DNA of 64,000 nucleotides from Triops longicaudatus (taxonomy: Eukaryota > Arthropoda > Branchiopoda > Notostraca > Triopsidae). Below, piece by piece: positions 22,840-34,267 of the stretch. Each line of letters begins with the position of its first letter. Position 1 is the stretch's first letter. The stretch spans positions 1-64,000 of the forward strand of contig JAGQDJ010000263.1 in assembly GCA_022885665.1 (NCBI GenBank). The letters are read 5' to 3'. A model generated the notes under the pieces. That model worked only from the letters and a program-made list of their open reading frames with translations, searched no databases and had not been told where the DNA came from. A program made the translations under genes and the position numbers.

Positions 22840-24654
22840 TATAGAACCAGATAAATAATAAATACTGTACTGATTTTTTTAGAACTATTTCGTTGCGAAC
22901 CAACAATAGCCACAACTGAATTGACGACTGAAATTCAGTTACGGGTATGTTTTATAGAGACTTGGAAACTCGGATTACACTATTTGACTGGGTAGAGAAT
23001 GAAACCCACGCTTTATGGCTTTATTAGGGCTAATTGAATTAATTGCATTAGCTTCTCCAGCATGTTCCACATGCTAGCACTTTAGACCGAATTACAAGTC
23101 GGTATCATTATTTGACAACAAACAAATAAGAGGACTTTAATAATACGTTACAGCGTAAGACTTGTTTTATAATTCTTAATGATATGCCAAAACTGTATAG
23201 CTATTTGGGTAGGTTAACTGTTGAGTTTTGTCGATTCGTGTCGAGTTTGCAGGATATATCAAAATGAGTTACAGAAAAAAAGAAAGAGGTGAAAGTCTTA
23301 TGCAGGATTTTTTTTATGGTTTCACTGAGTTTTTTAGTTATCCCACAGAAATAAATTAACCCTTTCCAATGAGGAGCAGCTTTAATTACTCGGGAAGGTC
23401 ATTAACGTTGTCTCAACCGTTCATGTTCCATGGCCTGTGGTGTGGCTTGGAATGCACCCAACTGTGGAACTCATTGGTACACTGAGTCCCATGATTACCT
23501 TTGATTACCGATAACCAAATGGACGTGGGACATTTAACTCTTTAGAAACACCACTTCCGCAAATATATATATATACTGTACTGTGTCATATTTCTTGTGC
23601 ATTTTGCACTTCCGTAACTTTTGTTAAGAGTGACATGAGTGGTGGTTAATGGCGGACAGTAATCGCAGTACCTTAAAAACGGTAGTTGTGTGGTTATTAC
23701 GAATGAATTTATAGTACGACGTACCTAAATTATTGTCTCGTTACTTCATATTCCTTTTGACTACAGATTTTCATGGAAGATTTTCGTAAGATTTTTTTCG
23801 AAGGAATTTCCGGTTTTTCAGTTTGTTTTGCTTGTCTAGTGTGTAAGCCATTCAGAAGAATACGACCATTTTTTGAAGTCTTTGTGGAAAGGTTTCTGTT
23901 GTGTTTCAATATGCCTTGGTCTGAAACGTTTCAACTAGTGTACATGCTCCTACAAAATCTTCTAATAAATTAGCACAACAATTCAGCACGATTCCAGATT
24001 GCCTTTTCTTGTCATCATTTAGCAATTTTATTCGAAAGTTTCAGTCTTGTTGAATCTAATTTAATTCATTTGATTTGATGCTAAGCCGCAGCAAATGCGA
24101 AGTTCTCAATTTTTGCCTTTCAATCCAAATTCTAAATGAATGATCTACACTTCCGCAGTGCCTTCCCTTCTCTATAATATGAAAAGTACAGTTCGTGACA
24201 GCAACCAGTTCGGACGTACTTACTTGTGCTCTTGGGCAATGGCTGTTTTCCACGTACTGTACTGTGTTAAAATCCCTTGACTTTTTGGAGAGTTTTTCTT
24301 TTCGCTATAGTTACCCTTTCGCTAAAGTTTCGCTTTAATTAACCTTTCAGGAAATGTTAAATTTTATAAATAAACTTTTTTTTCACGCAAAGAAACAGTA
24401 AAAGCAATTAGGCTTTCAATTCGTGGGATAATGGTTTGATAGATACAATTCTGTATAGGCTCTCGGCAGCAGCTCGTGATACATCCATGACTTCACTAAA
24501 TATTTATGGCCTATTTTTCTGGCTTGCAAAGCGTTTCGACAACTATGGCTGTTATCGGTGATATAAAATACAACTGATTTAGTAAAAAAGGAAAAAAAAT
24601 GTGTGGGTAATTTTCAGGGAACAGAATCCAAGTATTCCAATATTAATTATAATT
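22840..24654. other. Intergenic region upstream of CUB gene C
   Basis: The gene C promoter lies at its left edge. There is a short AT dinucleotide run near 23562. I see no gene and no recognisable repeat beyond that. Confidence 0.5.
22950..22956 (-). promoter_or_regulatory. TATA box of CUB gene C
   Basis: TATAAAA on the minus strand lies 111 bases upstream of the gene C start codon. Confidence 0.5.
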
Positions 24655-27200
24655 TCACGACAGTGTGAAGCGATATCTGATTCGCTCGATCAGAAAGGCT
24701 GCGGCTGAGAGCGGAATGCCAATGGCGAGTAAAGCAAATGCAGTCTGCAATTGGGGTAACGTCAACACATTCACTACGGGAACCAAATTAGCAGGATTGA
24801 AGCAAGGAATGCGCGGAATATACAGTTCGTTATAATAGATAATTAGTCCCGCTTCCATGGCTACCATTAACCTAAGTTAACAAATATTTGTTATCCAGTG
24901 TAAACTTTCCGTTAGCTTTTAGATAACACACTTGATTTTTAGCTTTTTAGTAAAAACTGGTACATGCTTGGAAGTGTACCAGCCTACTACATCCAGTCCC
25001 AGCCCTTCTTCTTTAGCCAAAGTCATACGGCATTTATGTTTCGCTCGGAAATCATTCAAAATTGCGGATTCGGCCATTGGTCTTCCCTTTTAACCGCAAG
25101 AAAAACTCAAAGGTGATATTTTTAAAAGAAAAATTGTCGTCAGATTGCTTTTCATACAGTTATATAAGCATAGCCGCCTCGTAAAACCTTCGCTACAGCG
25201 TCGCTGTCGAAGTCAACTAAGGTGTCTGGGTTACCTCGATAAATGTCTCCCATTGCTTTTTGAATTCCTGACGTCGCTTCCTTTGTAAATCAATCACACG
25301 ATAAAAACAGCTTGAAAATATGTTAAAAAGAGATTACAAGGAAGTCAGTTGCAAAGATGTGTCCCCGGTTTACAACCGGTTTTAAAGTTTGTTTCGTGAC
25401 GAAATCCTGGAACGTTTCAATTAAGGGCGAAGCTACTGGAGCACTTATAAAGGATATTAGGATTGAAGTGTACGTGTATACTATGATTACAGCTGCCAGA
25501 TTCCAGCCCGTGGTAACCATCCGGCCGGGAAGATGTTTAGGATTAAAACCCCCTTAACGTTAAAAAGTTTAATTGGCTTTATTTAAAGATCTTTCTTATA
25601 ATAATTTATCGGAAAGGTTTTTACCTTGACCAGCAATGAGGGAAATGTTATAAAGTACATCAAGACCAAAATCGGTCTGGTCACGAAAGACTTTCGCGAA
25701 AACCCACATCGTGCTCGCTATAGCCAAGGTACTCGCAATTATCACAAGCCATACCTAATTCAATTCACTCGTAATATGCTTGTATGAATGTCTGATTTCT
25801 GTAGGGCTAAATTACTTCTCCCTGGTATGGCCTAGTGTTGGATAAAATATCATATTGGATGCTGGGTGGTGGAATGACTACACCCCAACGACCGTAAAAT
25901 GTCGGCCAGACGATGTCCAGAAATGGAGTGTATCTTCTTTCAAACACGAAAGGAAACACAGTAATGTCCACAAGCTGTTAAAAGTGTATCGCTATTAATT
26001 AAGATTGTTACAAGATTTTAAATTAAAGGTCAACTCTTACATGCGTTACTGCGTTTCCTACTAAGCCTTCGCCAGTACCGTTTACAATCACGGTACTTCC
26101 AAAAGTTCCAGCTTCCGGGCGTATTACCGAATACCTTAAATAAATAGAAAACATATCAGCAATATTTTTTTAAAGTACGCTATCTTAAAACAGTAAATCG
26201 TAAAAAAGGAGCAAGGTTTTCGTTGGTACAGGATTTGTTGGCCAAAGAAGCTTGAAAGAAACGCACGAAATACATAAATAGCGTATTAGTGTTTGGCCCT
26301 CTGTTATTTTAAACGCCCATATTAGACAGTTTACCCCAGAAATTGGTTCGTTCTACTCTTACCGCAGGTGAAGGCTACTCACAAGACTGTCAAAAAGATC
26401 CATGTTACTGCCATGCCACCGCATCAACGTACCATCGGGTTCACGCTCACTTGCTACGAACGGTGGCATCTAAACATGTGATAAGAAATTAAAAATTCTA
26501 TAAGCTAACTTTCAAAATTATCCTTGTGAGCAATTCGGAAAACTAATTTCAACTCTTTGCATCTGCAACCTACAACATTTCATGACTTACCTCTAGTGAA
26601 CCAACTCGTATCTGAAGACGCGCCCAGTCCTGCAGAGTACAGTGATGGTCAACATAGGTGAGGTGGTAAATGCGTGTTGTAATCGCGCTTCCTTTATGTA
26701 TATAAGCCGTTGAATCCTCGCTTACACCATGAGAACTCCACGACTTCAGTGCTTCAACCAATGCAGACTGTCCAACTGGAATGGGCTCTAGGATTCGTAG
26801 GTCCGTCGAACAAGGTTTCGGGTTGAAAACCAGTACCCATACAGATGACTTGAACCGTAGACGAACATCGTCAAGGAGCTTCATATTTACTGAGTAAGCA
26901 ATTAATAGCAAATCGCTTGATGAGTCCGTCATTTTAGTCGAAAGTTCTGAAAAAGAATTTAAGGTGTACACATGAAAACCACAATTTACATTTTATGTAA
27001 AAAGTGGAGTTAAAAACTAAACCTACCATGACGCTCGGATGGGATAGCTGCACTTAGCACAGTTGTATATTCATTTTGTAATTGCAAATTTCGCACAGCT
27101 AACTGAACAACAGTCGTTTCCTGAAGCCTCGAAGTGGATAGATCTCGAGGCCGAAGTACCACTAGTAACAAAGTTGTAAGCAAACTGCAGCTTAAATAAG
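24655..27200 (-). CDS. Ionotropic receptor (IR), divergent iGluR-like channel; 5' end unresolved
   Basis: Exons in coding order: about 27200-27027 (first coding part uncertain), 26946-26591, 26469-26363, 26134-26041, 25974-25816, 25754-25625, 25552-25338, 25280-25158, 25086-24932, 24871-24655. All later junctions are GT-AG and keep frame. A hydrophobic leader (LLTTLLLVV) opens the sequence. An extracellular part and the S1 ligand-binding lobe follow, ending near FPFVFERRYTPF. The exon at 25754 encodes the first membrane helix, and the exon at 25552 the pore-region/M3 segment (WNLAAVIIVYTYTSILISFI). Next comes the S2 lobe, and then the C-terminal helix M4 (LPQLQTAFALLAIGIPLSAA). Canonical iGluR glutamate-binding residues are not evident, as is usual for arthropod IRs. 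It is probably a chemosensory cation-channel subunit, and the ligand is unknown. I did not find a convincing start codon: a candidate ATG exon near 27275 does not join in frame. Confidence 0.75.
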
Positions 27201-28311
27201 CGAAATATATATTTTCAGGTGTAACAAAAGTAAGTACTTAATTTTCTTCCATGAAGTTCTACCGCCATTAAGTGCCAAACGATGTAAAAGAAGAAATGTC
27301 GAGTACCCTTCATTTCTATACGAAAAGATACCTCTTCGAAGTACAGGATCTATGAACCATCAGTGACTGGCTCGACTTCAAGAATCGTAGTCCACTATAT
27401 ACCCCCGCGTCTCACCCTTATAGCACGTTATATACCTCGGTATGCTTCTGCAAGGCCAATTAAGCCACCGAGGAGTGGTTATACACAGGGTACGAGGGGT
27501 GAGTACGCCCAGTGGTCTTAAGTTCACTGTGTCCTCAACCTTCGCGTGGAAATTTAAATACGGAATTAGATGGGTGCGTCCTTCACGTTTCCAATAAACC
27601 ATTATCTATTTTTCGCTCATGCTGACGGTATGGTGAAAAATAGATTTTTTACCTCAGAAACTGCTGGTGATAACATTGGATAAAAATCTACCGGTGTTAG
27701 TGATTTATAAAAGAACGGTACTACATGTACTGCATATTGGCAAATCGTTTAGGATATTTATCATGCGAACTGTCAATTAAGAAACGATTGTAGAAAGTGA
27801 CCTTAGCCTCCTAAAGCGGTGAACTATCAGCCCTTACTAATTAAGTAAAGAGCTTTTGAAACTCAACGCCCAGATTCAATATCTAAGACTAGTTCCCGTG
27901 ACAAGCTGTACCACTCCCTGTTGTAACCGTCTCCAGTTCATTATAATTAACTTGATGCGTGAAAGACAAGCGAAGCTGGCTTTCTTGCTCATATTATTAT
28001 ATACATGTCATTACTACGAAATTATTATTAATCATGAACTCAACGGCCCCATTGACACAACACAAAAAAAAGCTTTCCTACTGTATCGCGTAGCTTACAT
28101 TTTAATTTATTAACAGTTTGCATGGACAATTAAAGTTATAAAACGCAGTTATCAAAATCGTTTTATAACATTAGTTGAAAAGGTGGATTTGCCGGAATCA
28201 TGTAAGAGGACTCCTCATATGTCTATCACATAATAGTCAAATACATGTGCACTTATGTCTTCCAATAATAAATGCAAATCATAGCTTAACAATTCATGAA
28301 AAAAACATATT
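27201..28311. other. Intergenic, nothing recognised
   Basis: It lies between the IR gene and the WDR73 3' end. Only short unsupported open frames are seen. Confidence 0.5.
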
Positions 28312-29658
28312 TTATGCACTAAATTGCCAGGCATGTAAAGAATGGTTCGAGGAGGTGGAAATAATCAAGTTCTCATAACTAGGATGCCACTGGTGGGCTG
28401 TCGTGGATCCTGACGAACTAAGGTGGCTTTTTGAATGTCCTTCGTGAACAAAACACTGTTCAGCCTTGGACTGACCAATCCTATACACGTAAACCATATT
28501 ATCTAAGCCCGAAACCGAAACACGTGAACAGTCAGGTGAAAAATTCAGTGTCAAAGTTTTGTCAAGATGCTCTGCATTTAATGGAATTGAGTTAACTTTA
28601 AAACTGTTTAATGGTTGTCTGCACTTGCGTACGTCATACAGCTCGACATCTCCCCTACAGTTTAGGCGTGAAAATAAGATCGAATTTGACCCCGCTGCTG
28701 CTACCCATGTCAAGCCAGCGTTATTTGTTTTATCTACTAACAGACTTGAACTTCTCGTACGAAGGTCCCATCGGCTCAAACAACCACTAGACTCTTCACA
28801 TATGAACAATGAAACTTCGTTATCCCAAAATTGTAAGTGGCTCAAGGAAGAAACGTCTTGAGAGTAATTTAGAGTTTTTGAAACAGTCGAACTTTTTAGC
28901 GAAAAACGGTCCAGACTGTGGAGCTCAACATTCCGAGCACTTTGGGCAAATGCTAAGTGGTGACCATTTTCTGCGACTGCTAGAGCAGGACGTGCCCATG
29001 GTAAGCTTAATCGCTGGACTTCTTTTATCTCACCTAAAAAGAATACAAATACAGAGTGTAAATAACACAGCATTGCCTAAAAATAAAAATCGTCATGAGT
29101 GCAAATAAAATTGAAAACAAAAGGAAAATATAGAAGAATCAAAAGCTGAAAATGGCTGTATTACCCTCCGATTCAGTGCCTATTCTATAAAGGACAGCTT
29201 CAGCGGAGTCTTGCAAGGTTGTGGCTAGCACCGGCAGTTCAGCGGAACTACAAACCATTTTGTCAACCGGGGACTGGGTTAATGTGCCACTAATGATTTC
29301 AAAGTCTCGGTCTTTACAAAGGCCTTCATCTTTTCCATTGTAGGAAGCTATCAGCTTTTGTGGTACGGAAAGCTGTAATATTTCCTTGTTACCAACCATT
29401 TCAGATGAAGAATTGGCAATACAAATGCTCCACGGACTAGAAAACTGGATATTCCGTGTCACAAACGCTAGTTCATACATAAGCAAATGTTTATACCTAT
29501 AAAGACAGATTAAAAATATAAATAAATATGTAAAGACGTTATCGAAGCAAAACTCACTTCGTAATAGAGTCGTAAAACCATTCTTCGTCGTCTACCTCCG
29601 GTTCTTCGATATGTAAATTATCCTTAAAGACATTCAGGAATTCCTTTTCGGACAACAT
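28312..29658 (-). CDS. WDR73: WD repeat-containing protein 73
   Basis: Three exons (29658-29558, 29496-29165, 29033-28312) encode 384 aa, close to the vertebrate WDR73 length of about 378. The diagnostic blocks are near the N-terminus: NKEILQLSVPQKL followed by CKDRDFEIISG, which match the family's NEILHLKLP and PERDFKV segments. At the C-terminus are FVHEGH and then HQWHPSYEN and LHAWQF, which match the family's THRGH, HTWHP and LHVWDW. The blades between them are degenerate WD repeats (SRWDLRT, LYDVRK, VYVYRIG). Human WDR73 is tied to microtubule and Integrator function and to Galloway-Mowat syndrome. The role here is inferred by homology. It lies downstream of brat on the same strand, but the 4.6-kb gap argues against co-transcription. 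Confidence 0.85.
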
Positions 29659-30093
29659 GTTGAATCTTACGGGGTAGTAAAGTCAGAAGTACTGCGAAAA
29701 ATTATCTCTAATTCTGGAGAACAAAGTATTGTGAAGTGAATTAACAATTAAATACACAGCAAATCTCACGTGTTCATCTCACACGACAACTTGTTTTGTT
29801 TGGTTGTCCGGAGCTATGTAAGAACTCCGAACTGCGAACAAGTTCTAATGCCATACACCGGATTATCAAACGTTCACACCTGTTTTTATGTATCAACTTT
29901 GTTACTATCGTTTGAGACTCACAGCACCAGACAATCTTTAACAGGGGTGCAACTCATTTGGAGACTTAGAGGTTTGCCAAAATCGGTCCATCTGGCCTCA
30001 TGACGAATAACCCAGATCGAGACAGGCATGTCTACATTTACCATATGTAATGTTTCGCCGTCCGACAAACACAGTTGGCACCACTCCCGAACC
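29659..30093. other. Upstream region of WDR73
   Basis: No gene is seen. The WDR73 promoter should lie here but no TATA box stands out. Confidence 0.4.
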
Positions 30094-30244
30094 CAGGGGT
30101 GTATGTTACAGGGGTTTACCCCCCGCCCCCCTACCGACCCCACGAAATCTTAGCTTAATAATGGCAAGAATAAGTGATTACAAAGTGTCCAAAAAATTTC
30201 GTATGGGAAAATATCCCCGAACCGAAATCCTGGGTACGGCCCTG
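30094..30244. mobile_element. Small inverted-repeat element, relative of the one at 1767
   Basis: On the minus strand the element starts CAGGGCCGTACCCAGGATTT, close to CAGGGGCGCAGCCAGGAATT of the 1767 element. In both this is followed by a CG-rich CGGGG segment. The other end starts CAGGGGTGTATG and both copies have a G/C run just inside it. The length is 151 bp, similar to the first copy. No open frame is present. No target-site duplication is visible. Confidence 0.5.
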
Positions 30245-30281
30245 ATTGGCACTTTTTCTTAGTGATCTGCTTCCTAATGAC

Positions 30282-30406
30282 CAGTGGCGGCACATTTTTC
30301 CCCCCTAGGGATGCACTCTCAATGTTTCTCTGTCTCATTATCATTGCATTGATATAGCAACTCATTCAGCCAGGAGGTGCAAATGCACCCCCAAATGCAG
30401 CTACTG
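30282..30406. mobile_element. Second small inverted-repeat element, 125 bp
   Basis: The left end reads CAGTGGCGGCAC and the right end, on the minus strand, CAGTAGCTGCAT. These are imperfect inverted termini around a 100-bp interior with C/G runs (CCCCCC, TGCACCCCC). It lies 37 bp from the element ending at 30244. The assignment is by end similarity only. Confidence 0.35.
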
Positions 30407-33400
30407 CAAATGACTCGTTCCATACGGAACATACCTACTTGCAATACTTCTAAAGGATGAATAAAAGAAAGTATGATTCATTGGACTCTTTTTTTTTTGT
30501 TCCCACTCACAGTGCAATATGAATGAGGAATCACTCGAAACCCACGAACTTTTCAGTACTGACTATAATCAGACTGATCAGTACCTTCAACACGAGACTG
30601 CGATGGTTTGAAGTCCCCGATGCTGCTGATCACACCAATAAATTGTGCGTTCTGTGCTGGAAATTTCTCTCGTGTTGCTTTAATTCAAAACACTTGTTTT
30701 AAGAAAGCAAACGAAAATAGTTTATTTGTCCCAAGAAGACGTGTCAACCAACACTCTTCATCCACTTGCAACAAGACCAAACAAGAATTCAATACAAAGA
30801 CAGTAATGTAGCTGTATAACTGGGAGAGAACCCGTCGAACCGCGCTACATAAAAACAAACCAAAAGCCTTCTAAAGCTCGTATTCCCACTGCCTGCAGAG
30901 GTGTCTCTTTGCATACGACGAAATTCTACCACAGGAGAGAACAAAAGCTGTCCAAATTCCTTCTCCTATTAACCTAAGAGTATCGAGCCGCTCTAGAAAG
31001 ATATGCCTTGATTACAGGTGGCCATAGATTCCAAATTGAACACAGAGCTCTAAAGAGACGGACAAACACAGACTCGTACAAGACAAAACAGATACATGAT
31101 TATCAACTTTTCTTCTCGACAAGCAAGAAAATATAGCAGTATGAGTATACAAAAAGGCTACTTTCCCTAAAAAGTTTGTATGCGAAAAACAACGTTTCAG
31201 AAATAGGAGTGTGATATATAACGGTACATTAGGCCCAATAGCGGGCCAACCCCAAAAAGCCAACAAGATTTTTTGACAGTTTTTTTTTCATTACTTTCCC
31301 ATATTGTAAAAAGTTTGCATCCCAGTAGGCAAAAATAGAAGGTATATTTTAGAAGTTTACCCTCTTTTGACTAACAAGTGCGGCATAAAAAGGGCTTTTT
31401 CTATTAAAAATAAATAAAAATACCCTCCTATTCAACATATTCCCTAGCGTTTCCTAAAAGATTACCAAGCCTTAACCTCACCCAATAACGAAAATTTCCG
31501 AAGAGCAGGGATTATGGAATGATTTTTATGACGCAGTCCTTTTTTTTAGCTTAGCGAGCGGTAGGCACACTTCACTGTTGGTTATCAGAAATACTAGGAC
31601 AAATGTCCAAGAAACTTAGCCGTACTAACTTTTTTGAGACACAATAGCATAAAAAAACACAAAAATGCCAAACTCAACAAAAAGTCATGCATGGCTAACG
31701 CATCCAATTCTTGAAAATCAACTGAAACGGAAGGCGAAAATAAATAAAACGCACGCTTTTAAAACTTAAGTTTCGGTTTAATTACTAAAACGAAGGTAAA
31801 CATCAAACGAGTAGATTTTTTGTACAGGCGAGTAGAAAAGGAACCAATTAGGAGAACAGAAACACAACTCAATCCAAAATAATAATAAAAAAACTGGGTG
31901 GCAGTTGTCTTCTCTCTTCTACCTCAGAAGTATTGAGAAAATCCAGAACTCATTCGCCTCAGGGGTGTGAAACAAAAAAGGGAGGTACACAAACTGCAAT
32001 GTGGGTGGGGGATATACTGAGTAAACATTTCAGTGAGAAATTTGGTCCAACTCCGTTTAATTTAAAAATACCACAGGCTTTTCGGAATAAAGAGACATAG
32101 AAAAAAGTGGGTGGGACTTGAGTTCTTTCTTGAAGACAAAACAAATAACTTATTTTCTCGTTATAACGCATCATTAAAATCAGAGAACGCTCACACCAAT
32201 GGATTTGCCAAAAATAAAGACACAAAAACTAAGCCTAAGTCAACAGCAAAAAAATCAACGTATTCGGGAGGAATTTTCCATAATTAAGCACACAAAAATA
32301 AATCATACCCAAAAAAACAACATAAATTTTTCCCGCAGGAAAGAGTATGTAGGAAACGACACAAAAAATAAAGAAAAACGACTAATTCAATGAAAATCCT
32401 CCCACAGATTTGCATTTCTTCGGACAGATTTCCTCTCCTCTAAAGAAAGACAATTCGTAACTAAATTCACCGACTAAAGTTTGGCCCAAGGTATAAACGC
32501 CACAAACGTTGCTGATCTTGCTGCCATGAAGGACAATAAAATTTCATTTACCCGACAAAAAAGTAACTTTCCCCCTCTAAGAAGCAGAAGAGGTTGCCAA
32601 ACAAAACAAAAGAAGCTGCCAGGTTTCTCGGCAATTGTGAAAGATATGCGATGTGGGGATGCGTTTTCGGTTGGGATTTTCTAAAAAGTGGAAGAGATTG
32701 GAACCCTCTTTAGTTAAGTATCTTCCCAATTCGCTGCTTAGAAGAATGATCCGAACTGAGGTTACAGAGTTAACAGAACTTTTAAAGCATTTCGAGGCAC
32801 AGTGAGAACTCAAATGGGCCAAATGTGAAACTGGTGTAACGGTAAGGCAGTTATTGCGGGTAGAATTGATTGACAGGAATGTGTACTCATACAAGTACCA
32901 TTACCAACAACATGCACAGCCCTACGTCATGAGATTTTCTTTCTGTTTTCTGTCTTTGAGCACTAGAGAAAGTCTTGGCCACAACCCGTAGTAACGCGAA
33001 TCTCAATTTTCCCAATTAAAAACAGGAGCATTTTGTAGACTTTGCCAAAAACAGGAATTTCGCGCGAAACTTAGTAAAAATGAGAAAGTCTGAAAGTTCT
33101 TCGTTATCACAGCGACGAAAATAAGAGAAGTTTTAGAGAGTTTCGAGTGCCACCATAAGTAAATTTTCTAGGAAAAGTAGGTGAAACAACCCAAAGAGAC
33201 GCAGTTTCAAAAATGCGTTTGGTCCACGTCGTTCTTTTCAAAAATTTCGTAAGAGGGTCTCAAAAAAATCTTCCTAAGATTTGTTTTTGTGTCTTCCAAA
33301 AAAGTTTTTTTTTAGGTTTTTCCATAAAACGTTAACAAACAATTAACGGGTAACATGGCATTTTTGCACCCTTTTCATCGAAAACCCTTGAGCTTTCAAA

Positions 33401-34267
33401 GCTGTCTCAGCTTCTCATAAGGGAAAAAAAGAAGCAACTCAAAAAAGAAAGCGATTAACTAAGATCAACAGCTTTTTTAATACTATTGCTACGTTTAAGA
33501 GCATTTTTTTCACGTCCTTAGCACAAAACCTCGTTTCTCTTCAATGTAAATGGGATGTAAGGAAAATCTTCAATGCTTTCAAAAAACTACCGACAGTTTC
33601 CAAAAAAATCCCATTTTTTTCTTGTTTATGGAAACGTTTCTAGAAAGTTGGGCAAGGGAAGGAGGAAGAATTTGTCCGTTGAACCGGAAACAATTAAGGC
33701 AGCAGAAAGACAAGCGATAGGTTTCTCCAAGAAATCTGTGACAAGACAAAAGCCATAGAGGGCCACAGGACCTTTAAGCCCTATCCATTTCTCAAAAACA
33801 ATACAGCAGCCTTTTTTGTTTCACCCTTCAGAGTGAGGGCATTCGAGGTCAGCCAATCTCGCCAGTAAATCGCTACCCCTTTTTTACGCGCAGAAACTTT
33901 TTGCACTTGTTGCCTCGCACACACAAACTGACTAGTCTTGGTAAAAAAAAACTTCTTTCTCACAATTTCTGCATTACGGTCTTCTCAGGCAGTTTTTTGC
34001 TCGATTTCTGGCGGTGATAACGTAAAGCAACATGACTCCTCCCCTTGTTCGGTTTCTCTCCGCTCCAAGACAAAAACAAAGCAAAAAAGATCAACAGATC
34101 CATAAAAAGTTCTCACCACAATGGAAATTTCCATGACATATAAAAAACTGTAACGTTCGATTTCTCTCTTCTAAGTACTTTTGTGTCCCCTTCAAATTTT
34201 CTCTTTTGCCCGCCCATTGAGGGGTTCTAAAAAGAATCAACAAGAAACAAACAACGCCCTTTCATCT
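30407..34267 (-). other. Probable long 3' UTR or non-coding downstream region of brat
   Basis: No coding exon is visible. The minus strand is T-rich with frequent T runs of 6-9. That would suit a long brat 3' UTR, which is typical of regulators under post-transcriptional control. The extent of the transcript cannot be read from the sequence. Confidence 0.35.

Noticed and set aside
27378..27602. 74-codon minus-strand open frame upstream of the IR gene
   Set aside because: I examined it as a possible first IR exon, but it has no signal peptide and no in-frame junction to the next exon.
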